DNA of 64,000 bases from Rhizobium sullae (GTDB lineage: Bacteria; Pseudomonadota; Alphaproteobacteria; Rhizobiales; Rhizobiaceae): NCBI RefSeq assembly GCF_025200715.1, contig NZ_CP104143.1, positions 3,816,501 through 3,880,500 on the forward strand, given 5' to 3'. The position numbers were made by a program, and so were the translations under genes. The first letter of the stretch is position 1, and every line of letters begins with the position of its first letter. Positions 28,834 through 37,167 of this stretch are shown here, one piece after another. The notes beneath the pieces were generated by a model. That model worked only from the letters and a program-made list of their open reading frames with translations, did not search any database and was not told the origin of the DNA.

Positions 28834-29745
28834 TTGCGATCGTCCCTGGAACATCTGCCGGAAGAAAAGCAGCGCGAGCTTGCCCGCGTCGTTGCGATCA
28901 TCCATGAGGAGTTCGCCGATGCGCTGTCAGGGACGTCTGCCGCCTTCAAGAAGCGCGGCCGGATCTTAAAGATTCTGCTTTTTGGTTCGTATTGCCGCGG
29001 CACCTGGGTCGACGAGCCGCACACGATGAAGGGCTACCGCTCCGACTACGATATCCTCGTCATCGTCAATTCCAAGCAGCTGGCCGAGCCACAGTATTGG
29101 GAGAAAGCGACCGACCGGCTGCTATGGGACAAGCAGGTCAAAACCCCGGTCGGGCTGATCGTCCATGGCGCCAGGGAGGTGAACAACTTCCTGGCCGATG
29201 GCCAGTATTTCTTCGTCGACATCCTGCGCGAGGGCATCGTGCTCTACGAGCTCGACGACCGACCGCTGGCCGAACCGAGGAAGCTCCACGCCGTCGACGC
29301 GTATAGGGTGGCGAAGGAGCATTTCGAGAGGCAGTTTGCGAGCGCTGAATATTTTTGCCAGTTAGCTCGATATGCGATCTCGGATAACAAGCCCAATCAT
29401 GCGGCTTTCAATTTCCATCAGGCGGTTGAAACTGCCTATTCCTGCTTGCTCCTCACGTTAACCAACTACAGTCCGCCGTCGCACAATCTAAAATTCCTGC
29501 GCGGGCTGGCTGAAGATCAGGACCGTCGGCTCATCGACGCATGGCCGCGCGACCAGCACCGCTATGCCGCCTGGTACAACGTCCTCAACGAAGCCTATGT
29601 CAAGGCCCGATACTCGAAGCACTTCGAGATCACCGAAGAAGCGCTTGGCTGGCTGCTTGAGCGGACAGAACACTTGCACCAGATTGTCGCGGCGATTTGT
29701 AAGGAGCGCCTTTCGGAATTGGAGCGGGCAAGCGGCGGCAAGTGA
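28834..29745 (+). CDS. Nucleotidyltransferase-HEPN fusion protein
   Basis: This 303-residue protein starts at TTG 28834 (RSSLEHLPEEKQREL), with no obvious ribosome site. The N-terminal half is a pol-beta-type nucleotidyltransferase, with GSYCRGTW and the metal-binding SDYDILV after a short insert. The C-terminal half is a HEPN helical domain (NHAAFNFHQAVETAYSCLLL). Separate MNT and HEPN proteins form toxin-antitoxin pairs in which the NTase modifies the HEPN RNase. This fused form is of unknown function. It sits alone between rsmC-like and fab genes, as an accessory insertion would. Confidence 0.82.
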   Translation: MRSSLEHLPEEKQRELARVVAIIHEEFADALSGTSAAFKKRGRILKILLFGSYCRGTWVDEPHTMKGYRSDYDILVIVNSKQLAEPQYWEKATDRLLWDKQVKTPVGLIVHGAREVNNFLADGQYFFVDILREGIVLYELDDRPLAEPRKLHAVDAYRVAKEHFERQFASAEYFCQLARYAISDNKPNHAAFNFHQAVETAYSCLLLTLTNYSPPSHNLKFLRGLAEDQDRRLIDAWPRDQHRYAAWYNVLNEAYVKARYSKHFEITEEALGWLLERTEHLHQIVAAICKERLSELERASGGK

Positions 29746-29866
29746 CGGCTTTCCGAACTTTATCCAGTAACTGAGCAGATACCCGCTGTGGCCGTTTCGC
29801 TGCTAGAAAACCGGTGGCCCTGCCACCTTGGAGCAACAGGCGTCGCTGGCGATTAATCTGCCTCGC

Positions 29867-30673
29867 TTACTCTACATCTGCCTTGCGCAGCGTATCCAGC
29901 GTCGGCATCGAGGTTATGTTGTAGCCAGCGTCCACAAAATGGATTTCGCCGGTCACGCCTGCGGACAGGTCGGAGAGCAGATAGAGGGCGGAATTGCCGA
30001 CGTGATCAATGCTGACCGTCTTGCGGAGGGGAGCATTCCGCTGGTTCCACGACAGGATTGCACGGGCATCCGAAATGCCGGCGCCGGCCAGCGTGCGGAT
30101 CGGGCCTGCGGAGATGGCATTGACGCGGATGCCGCGCGGACCGTAGTCGGCGGCGAGATAGCGCACGGACGCCTCCAGAGCCGCCTTTGCGACCCCCATG
30201 ACGTTGTAGTTCGGGATGACGCGTGTGGAACCGTTATAGGTCAGCGTCAGCATCGAGCCGCCTTCGTTCATCAATGGTGCGCAGCGTCTGGCGATTTCCG
30301 TGAAGGAGAAGCAGGAGATCACCATCGTGCGGCTGAAGTTTTCGCGCGTGGTGTCCGCGTAAAGGCCCTTCAGCTCGTTCTTGTCGGAAAAACCGATGGC
30401 ATGAACGATGAAATCCAGTTTGCCCCAACGCTCCTTGAGTGCGTCGACAACGCCGTCGACCGAGGCGATGTCTTCGACGTCGCAGGGTACGACGAAATCC
30501 GAGCCGGCTTCAGCAGCGAGCGGTTTCACGCGCTTACCAAGCGCCTCTCCCTGATAAGTGAAGGCAAGCTCGGCGCCTTGGGCTGCAAGCGCCCTTGATA
30601 TGCCCCAGGCGATAGAATGGTTGTTGGCGACGCCCATGATGAGCCCGCGCTTACCCTGCATGATTGCCGTCAT
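29867..30673 (-). CDS. fabI: Enoyl-[acyl-carrier-protein] reductase (NADH), FabI
   Basis: This 268-residue short-chain dehydrogenase reduces the enoyl-ACP double bond in fatty-acid elongation. Catalytic Tyr156 and Lys163 (YNVMGVAK) fit the FabI Y-x6-K pattern, and the N-terminal GVANNHSIAWGIS nucleotide-binding loop is typical. ATG at 30673 lies 4 nt after the fabB stop, making fabA-fabB-fabI one leftward operon. FabI is the usual triclosan target. Confidence 0.94.
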   Translation of the reverse strand: MTAIMQGKRGLIMGVANNHSIAWGISRALAAQGAELAFTYQGEALGKRVKPLAAEAGSDFVVPCDVEDIASVDGVVDALKERWGKLDFIVHAIGFSDKNELKGLYADTTRENFSRTMVISCFSFTEIARRCAPLMNEGGSMLTLTYNGSTRVIPNYNVMGVAKAALEASVRYLAADYGPRGIRVNAISAGPIRTLAGAGISDARAILSWNQRNAPLRKTVSIDHVGNSALYLLSDLSAGVTGEIHFVDAGYNITSMPTLDTLRKADVE

Positions 30674-30677
30674 GTTC

Positions 30678-31901
30678 TTATCCGTTATAGCGCTGGAAAA
30701 CGAGCGTCGCGTTGGTGCCACCGAAGCCGAAGGAGTTGGACAGGGCGATGTCGATCTTGGCATTGTCGATGCGCTTGCGGACGATCGGCACGCCATCGAA
30801 TTCAGGATCGACTTCCTTGATATGGGCGCTTTCGCCGATGAAGCCTTCCTGCATCATTAGGATCGAATAGATCGACTCCTGGACACCGGCAGCACCGAGA
30901 GAATGGCCCGTCAGCGATTTGGTCGACTGGATATGAGGCATCTTGTCGCCGAAGACCTCCCGGATCGCGCCGATTTCCTTGCTGTCGCCTACTGGCGTAG
31001 AGGTGCCGTGGGTGTTGATGTAGTCGATATCACCCTTCACCGTCGCGAGTGCCTGACGCATGCAGCGCACAGCGCCCTCGCCAGAGGGAGCGACCATGTC
31101 GTAACCGTCGGAGGTCGCGCCGTAGCCGACGATCTCAGCGTAGATCTTCGCGCCGCGCGCCTTGGCATGCTCCAGTTCTTCGAGTACGAGAACGCCTGCA
31201 CCACCGGCGATGACGAAGCCGTCACGGTTGACGTCGTAGGCGCGAGAAGCCTTCTCCGGCGTGTCGTTGAACCTGGAGGACATCGCGCCCATCGCGTCGA
31301 AAAGGTTGGACATTGTCCAGTCGAGGTCTTCGTGGCCGCCAGCGAACATCACGTCCTGCTTGCCCCACTGGATCATTTCCGCGGCATTGCCGATGCAGTG
31401 TGCAGAGGTCGAGCAGGCCGACGAGATCGAGTAGTTGACGCCATGGATCTTGAACCACGTCGCAAGCGTTGCCGATGCCGTCGAAGACATAGCCTTCGGC
31501 ACGGCGAACGGGCCGATGCGCTTCGGGCTGTTGTTCTTGATGGTGATCTCGGCGGCTTCGACCAGCGTGCGCGTGGACGGGCCGCCCGAGCCCATGATGA
31601 TGCCGGTGCGTTCGTTGCCGCTGATCACGGACTCTTCGAGACCGGAATCGGCAATCGCCTGCTTCATCGCGACATGGTTCCAGGCGCCGCCCTGCGACAG
31701 GAAGCGCATGGCGCGGCGATCGACCAGATCGGTCGGATCGAGGCTGGGACGACCCCAAACCTGGCACTTGAAGCCATGCTCGGCAAAATCGTTGGAGAAG
31801 GAAATGCCGGACTTGGCATCGCGCAGCGAGGCCGTGACCTCAGCGGCATCATTGCCGATCGAGGAAACAACGCCCAGACCCGTGACAACTACCCGTCTCA
31901 T
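30678..31901 (-). CDS. fabB: 3-oxoacyl-[acyl-carrier-protein] synthase I
   Basis: This 407-residue condensing enzyme has catalytic Cys163 in [10 protein letters not shown] and the two active-site histidines in [11 protein letters not shown] and [12 protein letters not shown]. With fabA next to it, it elongates the cis-3-decenoyl branch to unsaturated fatty acids. The gene starts 60 nt after fabA ends, on the same strand. Confidence 0.95.
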   Translation of the reverse strand: MRRVVVTGLGVVSSIGNDAAEVTASLRDAKSGISFSNDFAEHGFKCQVWGRPSLDPTDLVDRRAMRFLSQGGAWNHVAMKQAIADSGLEESVISGNERTGIIMGSGGPSTRTLVEAAEITIKNNSPKRIGPFAVPKAMSSTASATLATWFKIHGVNYSISSACSTSAHCIGNAAEMIQWGKQDVMFAGGHEDLDWTMSNLFDAMGAMSSRFNDTPEKASRAYDVNRDGFVIAGGAGVLVLEELEHAKARGAKIYAEIVGYGATSDGYDMVAPSGEGAVRCMRQALATVKGDIDYINTHGTSTPVGDSKEIGAIREVFGDKMPHIQSTKSLTGHSLGAAGVQESIYSILMMQEGFIGESAHIKEVDPEFDGVPIVRKRIDNAKIDIALSNSFGFGGTNATLVFQRYNG

Positions 31902-31960
31902 GTGTTTCGACCTTTTCGTTTTTTCTATCTTGGAATACCGGGCCGTTTCACCCGGTGCAG

Positions 31961-32476
31961 TCAGGCGGCCTTTTCCTGGAAGAGGCCGACGCGCAGATCG
32001 GTAGCCTTGTAGATGACCTCACCGTCGGCCTTCATCCAGCCGTCGGCGATGCCGAGCACGAGGCGGCCGCGCATGACGCGCTTGAAGTCGATGCCATATT
32101 CGACAAGCTTCGTCTTCGGCGTCACCATGCCGGTGAACTTGACTTCGCCGGTCGAGATCGCGCGGCCCTTGCCAGGCTCGCCGAGCCAGCCGAGGAAGAA
32201 GCCGGTCAGCTGCCACATGGCATCAAGGCCCAGGCAGCCAGGCATCACGGGATCACCCATGAAGTGACACGGGAAGAACCAGAGATCCGGAGTGATGTCG
32301 AATTCAGCGCGAATGAAACCCTTGCCGTGCGGTCCACCGTCTTCGGAAATCTGCGTAATGCGATTGAACATCAGCATCGGCGGCAGCGGCAGCTGCGCGT
32401 TACCCGGGCCAAACATTTCGCCGCGGCCGCAGGTCAGAATTTCCTCATAAGTGAAGCTGGATTGTTTCGTTGTCAT
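31961..32476 (-). CDS. fabA: 3-hydroxydecanoyl-ACP dehydratase/isomerase
   Basis: This 171-residue hot-dog fold enzyme introduces the cis double bond at C10 in anaerobic-type unsaturated fatty-acid synthesis. Active-site His71 ([14 protein letters not shown]) and Asp85 are in place. ATG at 32476 is chosen over the TTG one codon earlier. It is first in the fabA-fabB-fabI operon and divergent from irr. Confidence 0.95.
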   Translation of the reverse strand: MTTKQSSFTYEEILTCGRGEMFGPGNAQLPLPPMLMFNRITQISEDGGPHGKGFIRAEFDITPDLWFFPCHFMGDPVMPGCLGLDAMWQLTGFFLGWLGEPGKGRAISTGEVKFTGMVTPKTKLVEYGIDFKRVMRGRLVLGIADGWMKADGEVIYKATDLRVGLFQEKAA

Positions 32477-32695
32477 CAAAACTCTGTTTCCCCCGCACGT
32501 GCCTATGGAGTGAGTGTTTAGTCCAAGTTCCGAGGAAAATGAAGCATAAGCATGACTAGTTCTCCCGCCGTCCTGAACTGACTTGTCGCCTTATTTGGTG
32601 GTCGCATACAGGAAGGCCAAGGCCCCGGCCAGACCCAATTGCGTTAAAAGCCCGATTTTCCGGCGTTTCGAGGTCCATTGTCCCCATTGAAACTA

Positions 32696-32724
32696 TTGAA
32701 AGGCTTCCGCGCAAAAGTTATATG
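32696..32724 (+). promoter_or_regulatory. Probable irr promoter
   Basis: TTGAAA (32696-32701) and TATATG (32719-32724) are spaced by 17 nt. Transcription would start near 32731, about 45 nt before irr. Confidence 0.65.
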
Positions 32725-32774
32725 GCTTAGGAAACCTGATTGATTGACGCTAGAATAACCGGAGTTCTTCCCTG

Positions 32775-33191
32775 ATGGCGGCTGCAGCCCCGATCGCAAT
32801 TGAAGCCAGACTGCGTAGCGCAGGCCTGCGGCCGACGCGTCAGCGTGTTGCACTAGGCGATCTGCTTTTCGCCAAGGGCGACCGGCATCTGACGGTCGAG
32901 GAATTGCACGAAGAAGCGGTCACCGCCGGTGTGCCGGTTTCTCTGGCTACGGTCTACAATACGCTGCATCAGTTTACCGAGGCGGGCATGATCCGCGTTC
33001 TCGCCGTCGAGAGTGCTAAGACCTATTTCGACACCAACGTTTCCGATCACCATCACTTCTTTGTCGAAGGAGATAACGAGGTGCTGGATATTCCGGTCAG
33101 CAACCTGACGATCGGCAATCTGCCGGAGCCGCCGGCGGGTATGGAAATTGCTCATGTCGACGTGGTGATCCGCCTGCGCCCGAAGCGCTGA
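32775..33191 (+). CDS. irr: Iron response regulator Irr (Fur family)
   Basis: This 138-residue protein has a winged helix (about 10-80, TRQRVALGDLLF, SLATVYNTLHQF) and a dimer domain with the His triplet at 92-94 (DHHHFFVEGD) that binds haem in Rhizobium Irr. The Cys-Pro haem motif of Bradyrhizobium Irr is absent, as in other Rhizobium. Irr represses haem synthesis and iron-use genes under low iron and is degraded or inactivated with haem. Divergence from fabA is the common rhizobial arrangement. Confidence 0.93.
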   Translation: MAAAAPIAIEARLRSAGLRPTRQRVALGDLLFAKGDRHLTVEELHEEAVTAGVPVSLATVYNTLHQFTEAGMIRVLAVESAKTYFDTNVSDHHHFFVEGDNEVLDIPVSNLTIGNLPEPPAGMEIAHVDVVIRLRPKR

Positions 33192-33195
33192 TTTT

Positions 33196-33831
33196 TCACA
33201 TGACATCGTCAGGGTGGCGGCCGGGTTTGTGCATGTAGGTCGGGAACGTCCATCCGAACCATAATGCACCGCCGCGTACGGCGAAGGCGCCGATGACGCC
33301 GAACGCGGAAGCCATATAGAGCGGCAGGCCGAGTTCAGTCGCGCCGGTAAAGATGCCCGCACCAAAGAGCGCTGCCGTGATGTAGATTTCGGGCCTCAGG
33401 AGCACGGAAGGCTCGTTAGCCATCAGATCGCGCAGCACGCCTCCGAAGGTTGCGGTCAGTGTCCCTGTCACGATCGCGATCGTCGGCGAGCCCGTCGCAG
33501 CAAGTCCCTTGGCTGCACCCATGACGCAATAGGCGGCAAGCCCCACCGCATCGAGCCAGATCAGCAGGCGATAACGTGACTCCACGAGATGGGCGGTGAA
33601 GAAAACCACGATGCCCACCAGACAGCAGATGACGATGTAGGCCGGATTAAGCACCCAGAACACCGGCACGCGGCCAAGCACGATGTCGCGCACCGTACCG
33701 CCGCCGGTGCCCGTCACCATTGCGAAGAAGAGAAAGCCGATGAGATCGAGTTGTTTGCGCGAGGCGGCGAGTGCGCCCGTCGCGGCAAAGAGCGCGATGC
33801 CGGCATAATCGAGATAAGCGAGCAGAGACAT
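33196..33831 (-). CDS. Trimeric intracellular cation channel (UPF0126/TRIC) protein
   Basis: This 211-residue protein starts at ATG 33831 (MSLLAYLDYAGIALFAATGA). Seven membrane helices arise from two repeated three-helix units, each with a Gly-rich GTGGGTVRDI or ATFGGVLRDLM motif, typical of bacterial TRIC channels. They conduct K+ or Na+ across the inner membrane. It converges with irr, 4 nt apart. Confidence 0.88.
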   Translation of the reverse strand: MSLLAYLDYAGIALFAATGALAASRKQLDLIGFLFFAMVTGTGGGTVRDIVLGRVPVFWVLNPAYIVICCLVGIVVFFTAHLVESRYRLLIWLDAVGLAAYCVMGAAKGLAATGSPTIAIVTGTLTATFGGVLRDLMANEPSVLLRPEIYITAALFGAGIFTGATELGLPLYMASAFGVIGAFAVRGGALWFGWTFPTYMHKPGRHPDDVM

Positions 33832-33950
33832 GATTGGCCCCCCAAGAGCCGGCAGACGATGCTGAACTGAATCATGGTGGCAAGGGCGGCGCAAGGCGGA
33901 TCGTCTAGAATGCGCGGCTGTTAGTGTCTATCCGACAAAAGAGGAAAGCC

Positions 33951-34418
33951 GTGAAAGCGCTTCTCATCGTCCTGAACGTCATAGCCCTCCTTGTGGCTCC
34001 GTCCGCCTCTGCGCAGCAATCGCTGATCTCGGATCCGGAAATCTACGAGAAGAAGCATTTCACCGAGCAATGTACGAAGGCCGAGTTTTCGGACGCTTAC
34101 ATCACACGTCAGGACATCAACAATGACGGCCTCATTGATGTTGTGGTCAACGAGGGCGAATTGACCTGCGACGGAAAGAAGGGGCCGCAGTGCAATGATG
34201 ATGGCTGCACCTATAACTTCTATCTGCAGGTGGCCGAGGGCGGCTATTTCATGATTGCGACAGCGCAGATCTATGGCTACGACTTCATCAAGCGCTTCGG
34301 CAATATGGTGCTGGCCATGAAGATGCATCCGCGCTTCTGCGATCGCACCGATAGCGGTCCATGCGTCGTCACGGCTCGCGTGCGTGGCACGAAATTCGTC
34401 ACAATTTCGAAGAAATAG
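33951..34418 (+). CDS. Small secreted protein with one EF-hand-like loop
   Basis: This 155-residue protein starts at GTG 33951 behind GAGGAAA. A signal peptide of about 23 residues ends at SASAQQ. The mature part has five or six cysteines and the acidic loop DINNDGLIDVVVNEG, which resembles a calcium-binding EF-hand or FG-GAP loop. No assigned function; likely periplasmic. It converges with the YdcF gene, with a 4-nt gap. Confidence 0.7.
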   Translation: MKALLIVLNVIALLVAPSASAQQSLISDPEIYEKKHFTEQCTKAEFSDAYITRQDINNDGLIDVVVNEGELTCDGKKGPQCNDDGCTYNFYLQVAEGGYFMIATAQIYGYDFIKRFGNMVLAMKMHPRFCDRTDSGPCVVTARVRGTKFVTISKK

Positions 34419-34422
34419 CGGC

Positions 34423-35211
34423 TCAGCGGGGATAAAGCGCCGACGTTCGGCCCGCAAAGTAATAGCCGATAAGGCCGAACCATTCGCGCACGGCAGTCGC
34501 CATGTTCTGGGCGTTCTGGCTCGGTTGCGTGAAGTCGAGGCCGAGCGTTACATGGCCGTCCGTCCTGTAATCCGTTGGCCACGGCACGACATCGATGCCC
34601 TGCTTGCGGAAAATGCCGACCGAACGCGGCATGTGATAGCCGGATGTGATCATCAGGCAGTTCGCCAGTCCCTGGCTTGCAAGCAGTTCCTTTGTATTGA
34701 TCGCGTTTTCAAAGGTCGTGCGGGATGCCCTCTCTTCGATGAGCTGTTCATGCGGAACCCCAAAGAGCGGAAAGAAGCGTGCCGAGGCGGCCGCGTCGCC
34801 TTCATATTTTCCGGAAATCGAGCCATCTCCGCCGGAGACCAGAATGCGCGATTGCGGGTATTTCTGCGCCAGCCGCAGCGCTTCGATAAAACGGTCTGCG
34901 CCCGCATTGAACTCGATTCCGTGGCCGGTCGTGTTCACTTCATTTTCAAATGCGCCGCCGAGAACGATCATGCATTGCAAGTTATCTGGATCACGGTCCG
35001 GCTTTGGAAAACGCAACTCCAGGCCCTGGAGGAGGTAATTGCCTGTCGTGGTGAAGAGGACGACGAAGAGCAACAGCGTGGCGAATGCCGAGAAAAGCGC
35101 GCCAAGGCGCCTGAAGCGGAGAACCACAGCAAGGAATGCGAAGAGAATGAGGAAGAACACCAGCGAAAGCGGCTGGCCGAAGACCCAGACTAACTTTGAA
35201 AACAGAAACAA
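34423..35211 (-). CDS. YdcF/ElyC-family (DUF218) membrane protein
   Basis: This 262-residue protein has two N-terminal membrane helices (about 12-30 and 37-55). A DUF218 domain follows with the early acidic DPDNLQCMIVLGGAFEN, then SRILVSGGDGS, the SRTTFENAINT block and a C-terminal REWFGLIGYYFAGR. Relatives (ElyC, SanA) act in envelope integrity and peptidoglycan or undecaprenyl-phosphate metabolism; the exact reaction is unknown. Confidence 0.85.
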   Translation of the reverse strand: MFLFSKLVWVFGQPLSLVFFLILFAFLAVVLRFRRLGALFSAFATLLLFVVLFTTTGNYLLQGLELRFPKPDRDPDNLQCMIVLGGAFENEVNTTGHGIEFNAGADRFIEALRLAQKYPQSRILVSGGDGSISGKYEGDAAASARFFPLFGVPHEQLIEERASRTTFENAINTKELLASQGLANCLMITSGYHMPRSVGIFRKQGIDVVPWPTDYRTDGHVTLGLDFTQPSQNAQNMATAVREWFGLIGYYFAGRTSALYPR

Positions 35212-35414
35212 CGATGGCCCCCTGTGCTAGGTTCAGTGGCATCCTATCCGATTCGGTCATGACGGGAATGACAGACGCACAGCACGGCTGGGCTTTCGGG
35301 CATAGGAACACCGTTGTTTCAAGCGAAGCTCCGTAAGCGTTTAGGTCAATCAACGCGCAATCCGCCGCCCGGGCATTGCGCAATTGGTTCGGCCGCATCT
35401 TTCGGAGAAATTCA

Positions 35415-35616
35415 ATGCCCTATAGCAAAACTCCCCAAACGCTATAACGCGATTGTCGTGCCATTTATCCTGTCGATGCTGATGAGAGGCGTCGCCTCCG
35501 CCATCAGTATTGTCCGCACGCAAGGTATTGGCCCGCTTACGCTTGCCATGTCTCCATCCACATGGGCACTGTCCTGGATTATCGCTTTTCCGGTGCATCG
35601 CATCATTCATCGTTGA
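35415..35616 (+). pseudogene. DUF2798 small membrane protein gene with a 1-nt frameshift
   Basis: ATG at 35415 has a good GGAGAAATTCA ribosome site but reads only MPYSKTPQTL before a stop. One frame over, the sequence continues as LPKRYNAIVVPFILSM, then ISIVRTQGIGPL and SWIIAFPVHRIIHR, the two-helix DUF2798 pattern. Removing one A from the AAAA run at 35427-35430 joins both parts into a 66-residue protein. The gene is therefore broken by one inserted base, or that base is a sequencing error. The rest of 35212-35788 shows no other gene. Confidence 0.72.
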
Positions 35617-35788
35617 ATCATAACGAAAAAATATACCAGCAGATCATCACGGCCTGCCGATACTGCCTATCGCTGTGCAGTTCATGCCTCAATGGGATCA
35701 TCCCCGGATTTGTCTCACCGCCCGTTTGTGTTCCGTCTTTCGAGCCGCTAGTTTGAGGCCGACTCATCTCCTGGAAGCCATCGCGGAC

Positions 35789-36592
35789 ATGTCTGCACTC
35801 GAGAATTTCGCCGAAAATCTACGGCGCCTCTGTCTTGCCAAGGCGGGCAGCATCAGCGCTGCCGCGCGAGGCATGCAAATCGGCCGCTCGCAGATTGAAT
35901 CCTATCTTCAGGCACGGCGCGCGCCGGGCCGCGCCTCTGTCAAAAAAATCTGCGAATATCTCGGCGTCACCGAGGAGGAGATGTACCAGCGGCCGGTTTC
36001 GGTCGATTTGGACCACGGCCGCCCGTCAGCGCAGCGCATCCTATCTGCGGCGCGGGATGCGCTGGAGCCGCTCCTTTTTGCCGATCCGTCCGCCGGTATC
36101 GCGCCTGGCATTTATCATGCCTACATGACGATTCCGAGTACGCCGGGGAGTCTGCTCTGCGCTGTTATCGTTATTGCCAAGCAGGGAAGTGCCACGACTT
36201 TCCGGCGCCTCACCAATCGCGCGGTAAAGAGGGGCGAGTACTGGTCGCGCTTCACCGGTGATCACAAGGGCATCGTCGTCGAGCGTCTTAATTGTCTTTC
36301 CTTTGTGGCTGCCAATCAGATCGGCACACAGGAGCCGACGCTGATGCGTCTATGGTGGTTGCCCTTCTCGGAAAAGTTGCTTGGTGGTCATGCCATGATC
36401 TTTACTCCGGCTGGACCATCCTTCAGTGCGGTTGTGATGGTGCCGCTGAGCGCGAAGATCAACCTCAGAACGGCGCTGCGCCTCGCGAAGGTCTATCGAA
36501 CGACCGATGAGGCCGTTCCGCGGATCGTGCGGGATATGATTGTGCAGCAACGCGCCGATTTTATCTCCGCGGTTACACGCGACCTCGGCTAG
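35789..36592 (+). CDS. HTH regulator with unknown C-terminal domain
   Basis: This 267-residue protein starts at ATG 35789 (MSALENFAENLRRLCLAKAG). The first roughly 70 residues form a Cro/XRE-like helix-turn-helix (ISAAARGMQIGRSQIESYLQARRAPGRASVKKICEYLGVTEEEMY). The remaining roughly 190 residues form a domain I do not recognise, which may be a ligand sensor. Its last bases overlap a convergent small gene. It may belong with the peptide locus to the right, by proximity only. Confidence 0.78.
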   Translation: MSALENFAENLRRLCLAKAGSISAAARGMQIGRSQIESYLQARRAPGRASVKKICEYLGVTEEEMYQRPVSVDLDHGRPSAQRILSAARDALEPLLFADPSAGIAPGIYHAYMTIPSTPGSLLCAVIVIAKQGSATTFRRLTNRAVKRGEYWSRFTGDHKGIVVERLNCLSFVAANQIGTQEPTLMRLWWLPFSEKLLGGHAMIFTPAGPSFSAVVMVPLSAKINLRTALRLAKVYRTTDEAVPRIVRDMIVQQRADFISAVTRDLG

Positions 36593-36807
36593 TTCAGTGA
36601 AAGCCCGGCTTCATGGGTTACGGGAGCGTGATCCACATTGACGCGGTGCGCCTCAATCAGCGCCATCGACAAAAGATAAGTCAGCATGGGCTGCCGGGCG
36701 CTCCGACTCTGCGCGATCAGCGTGTTCAGCATATCGATCGCGTAGTCACCGACGCCATCATCAAAATTCAGCGCTTGTTTGGCTTGCACAGTCTTTTTCT
36801 GGTCCAT
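36589..36807 (-). CDS. Small hypothetical protein
   Basis: This 72-residue protein has start ATG at 36807 behind GGAGAAGCACG. The sequence (MDQKKTVQAKQALNFDDG, later MLNTLIAQSRSARQPMLTYL) looks helical and soluble and fits no family I know. Its stop overlaps the convergent HTH gene stop by 3 nt. It runs away from the peptide-SagB genes, and the two share a roughly 260-bp AT-rich promoter region. Confidence 0.6.
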   Translation of the reverse strand: MDQKKTVQAKQALNFDDGVGDYAIDMLNTLIAQSRSARQPMLTYLLSMALIEAHRVNVDHAPVTHEAGLSLN

Positions 36808-36949
36808 CGTGCTTCTCCGTCGGTCACGTAGAGTTCAATTGCGCATTATGATTGGCATAGTTCGCATTTTTGAGCTAGATATTTCTGCATAAACCCAATG
36901 ATAACGATTTTAATTCAGAAAAAGTCGATTTTTGACTTAAACTGAAGCA

Positions 36950-36970
36950 ATGTATCACTCGGATGTATCA
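36950..36970. promoter_or_regulatory. Direct repeat upstream of the peptide gene (candidate operator)
   Basis: ATGTATCA occurs at 36950-36957 and 36963-36970, a 13-bp period, in AT-rich DNA about 100 nt before the peptide gene. A TTGACT at 36932-36937 could be a -35 box just upstream; no clear -10 was found. The spacing suggests binding of a regulator dimer or tandem monomers. Confidence 0.45.
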
Positions 36971-37066
36971 AACTAATATTTGCGCATTAATTGAATGTTT
37001 GCGGGTGTACCTCATTGTTCGGCCTGCGATCAGGATCGATCGTCTTCGAACCCGAGGAGAACGGAC

Positions 37067-37159
37067 ATGCAGAAGAAGAGCAAGCCGAACCTTAAGGTTA
37101 CTGCAATCAAGGCCAAGCCGACTTTTGTGAGCCGCGGCATGATGTTCCGCATCGATTAA
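37067..37159 (+). CDS. 30-residue lysine-rich peptide, candidate modified-peptide precursor
   Basis: ATG at 37067 has a textbook GAGGAGAACGGAC ribosome site. The peptide begins MQKKSKPNLKVTAIKAKP and ends MFRID. It is strongly basic (seven Lys, two Arg) and has two Ser, two Thr and no Cys. It ends 8 nt before a SagB-family dehydrogenase gene, so the two are presumably one operon. Being directly next to a RiPP-type enzyme makes it a candidate substrate. No azole-forming cyclodehydratase is nearby, so the chemistry would not be the classic one. A regulatory leader peptide is the alternative. Confidence 0.6.
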   Translation: MQKKSKPNLKVTAIKAKPTFVSRGMMFRID

Positions 37160-37167
37160 ATGATGAG

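Noticed and set aside
32550..32680. A minus-strand frame reading KRRKIGLLTQLGLAGALAFL that looks like a tiny membrane peptide
   Set aside because: An in-frame stop lies just upstream and no ATG, GTG or TTG start precedes the peptide, so translation is unlikely.
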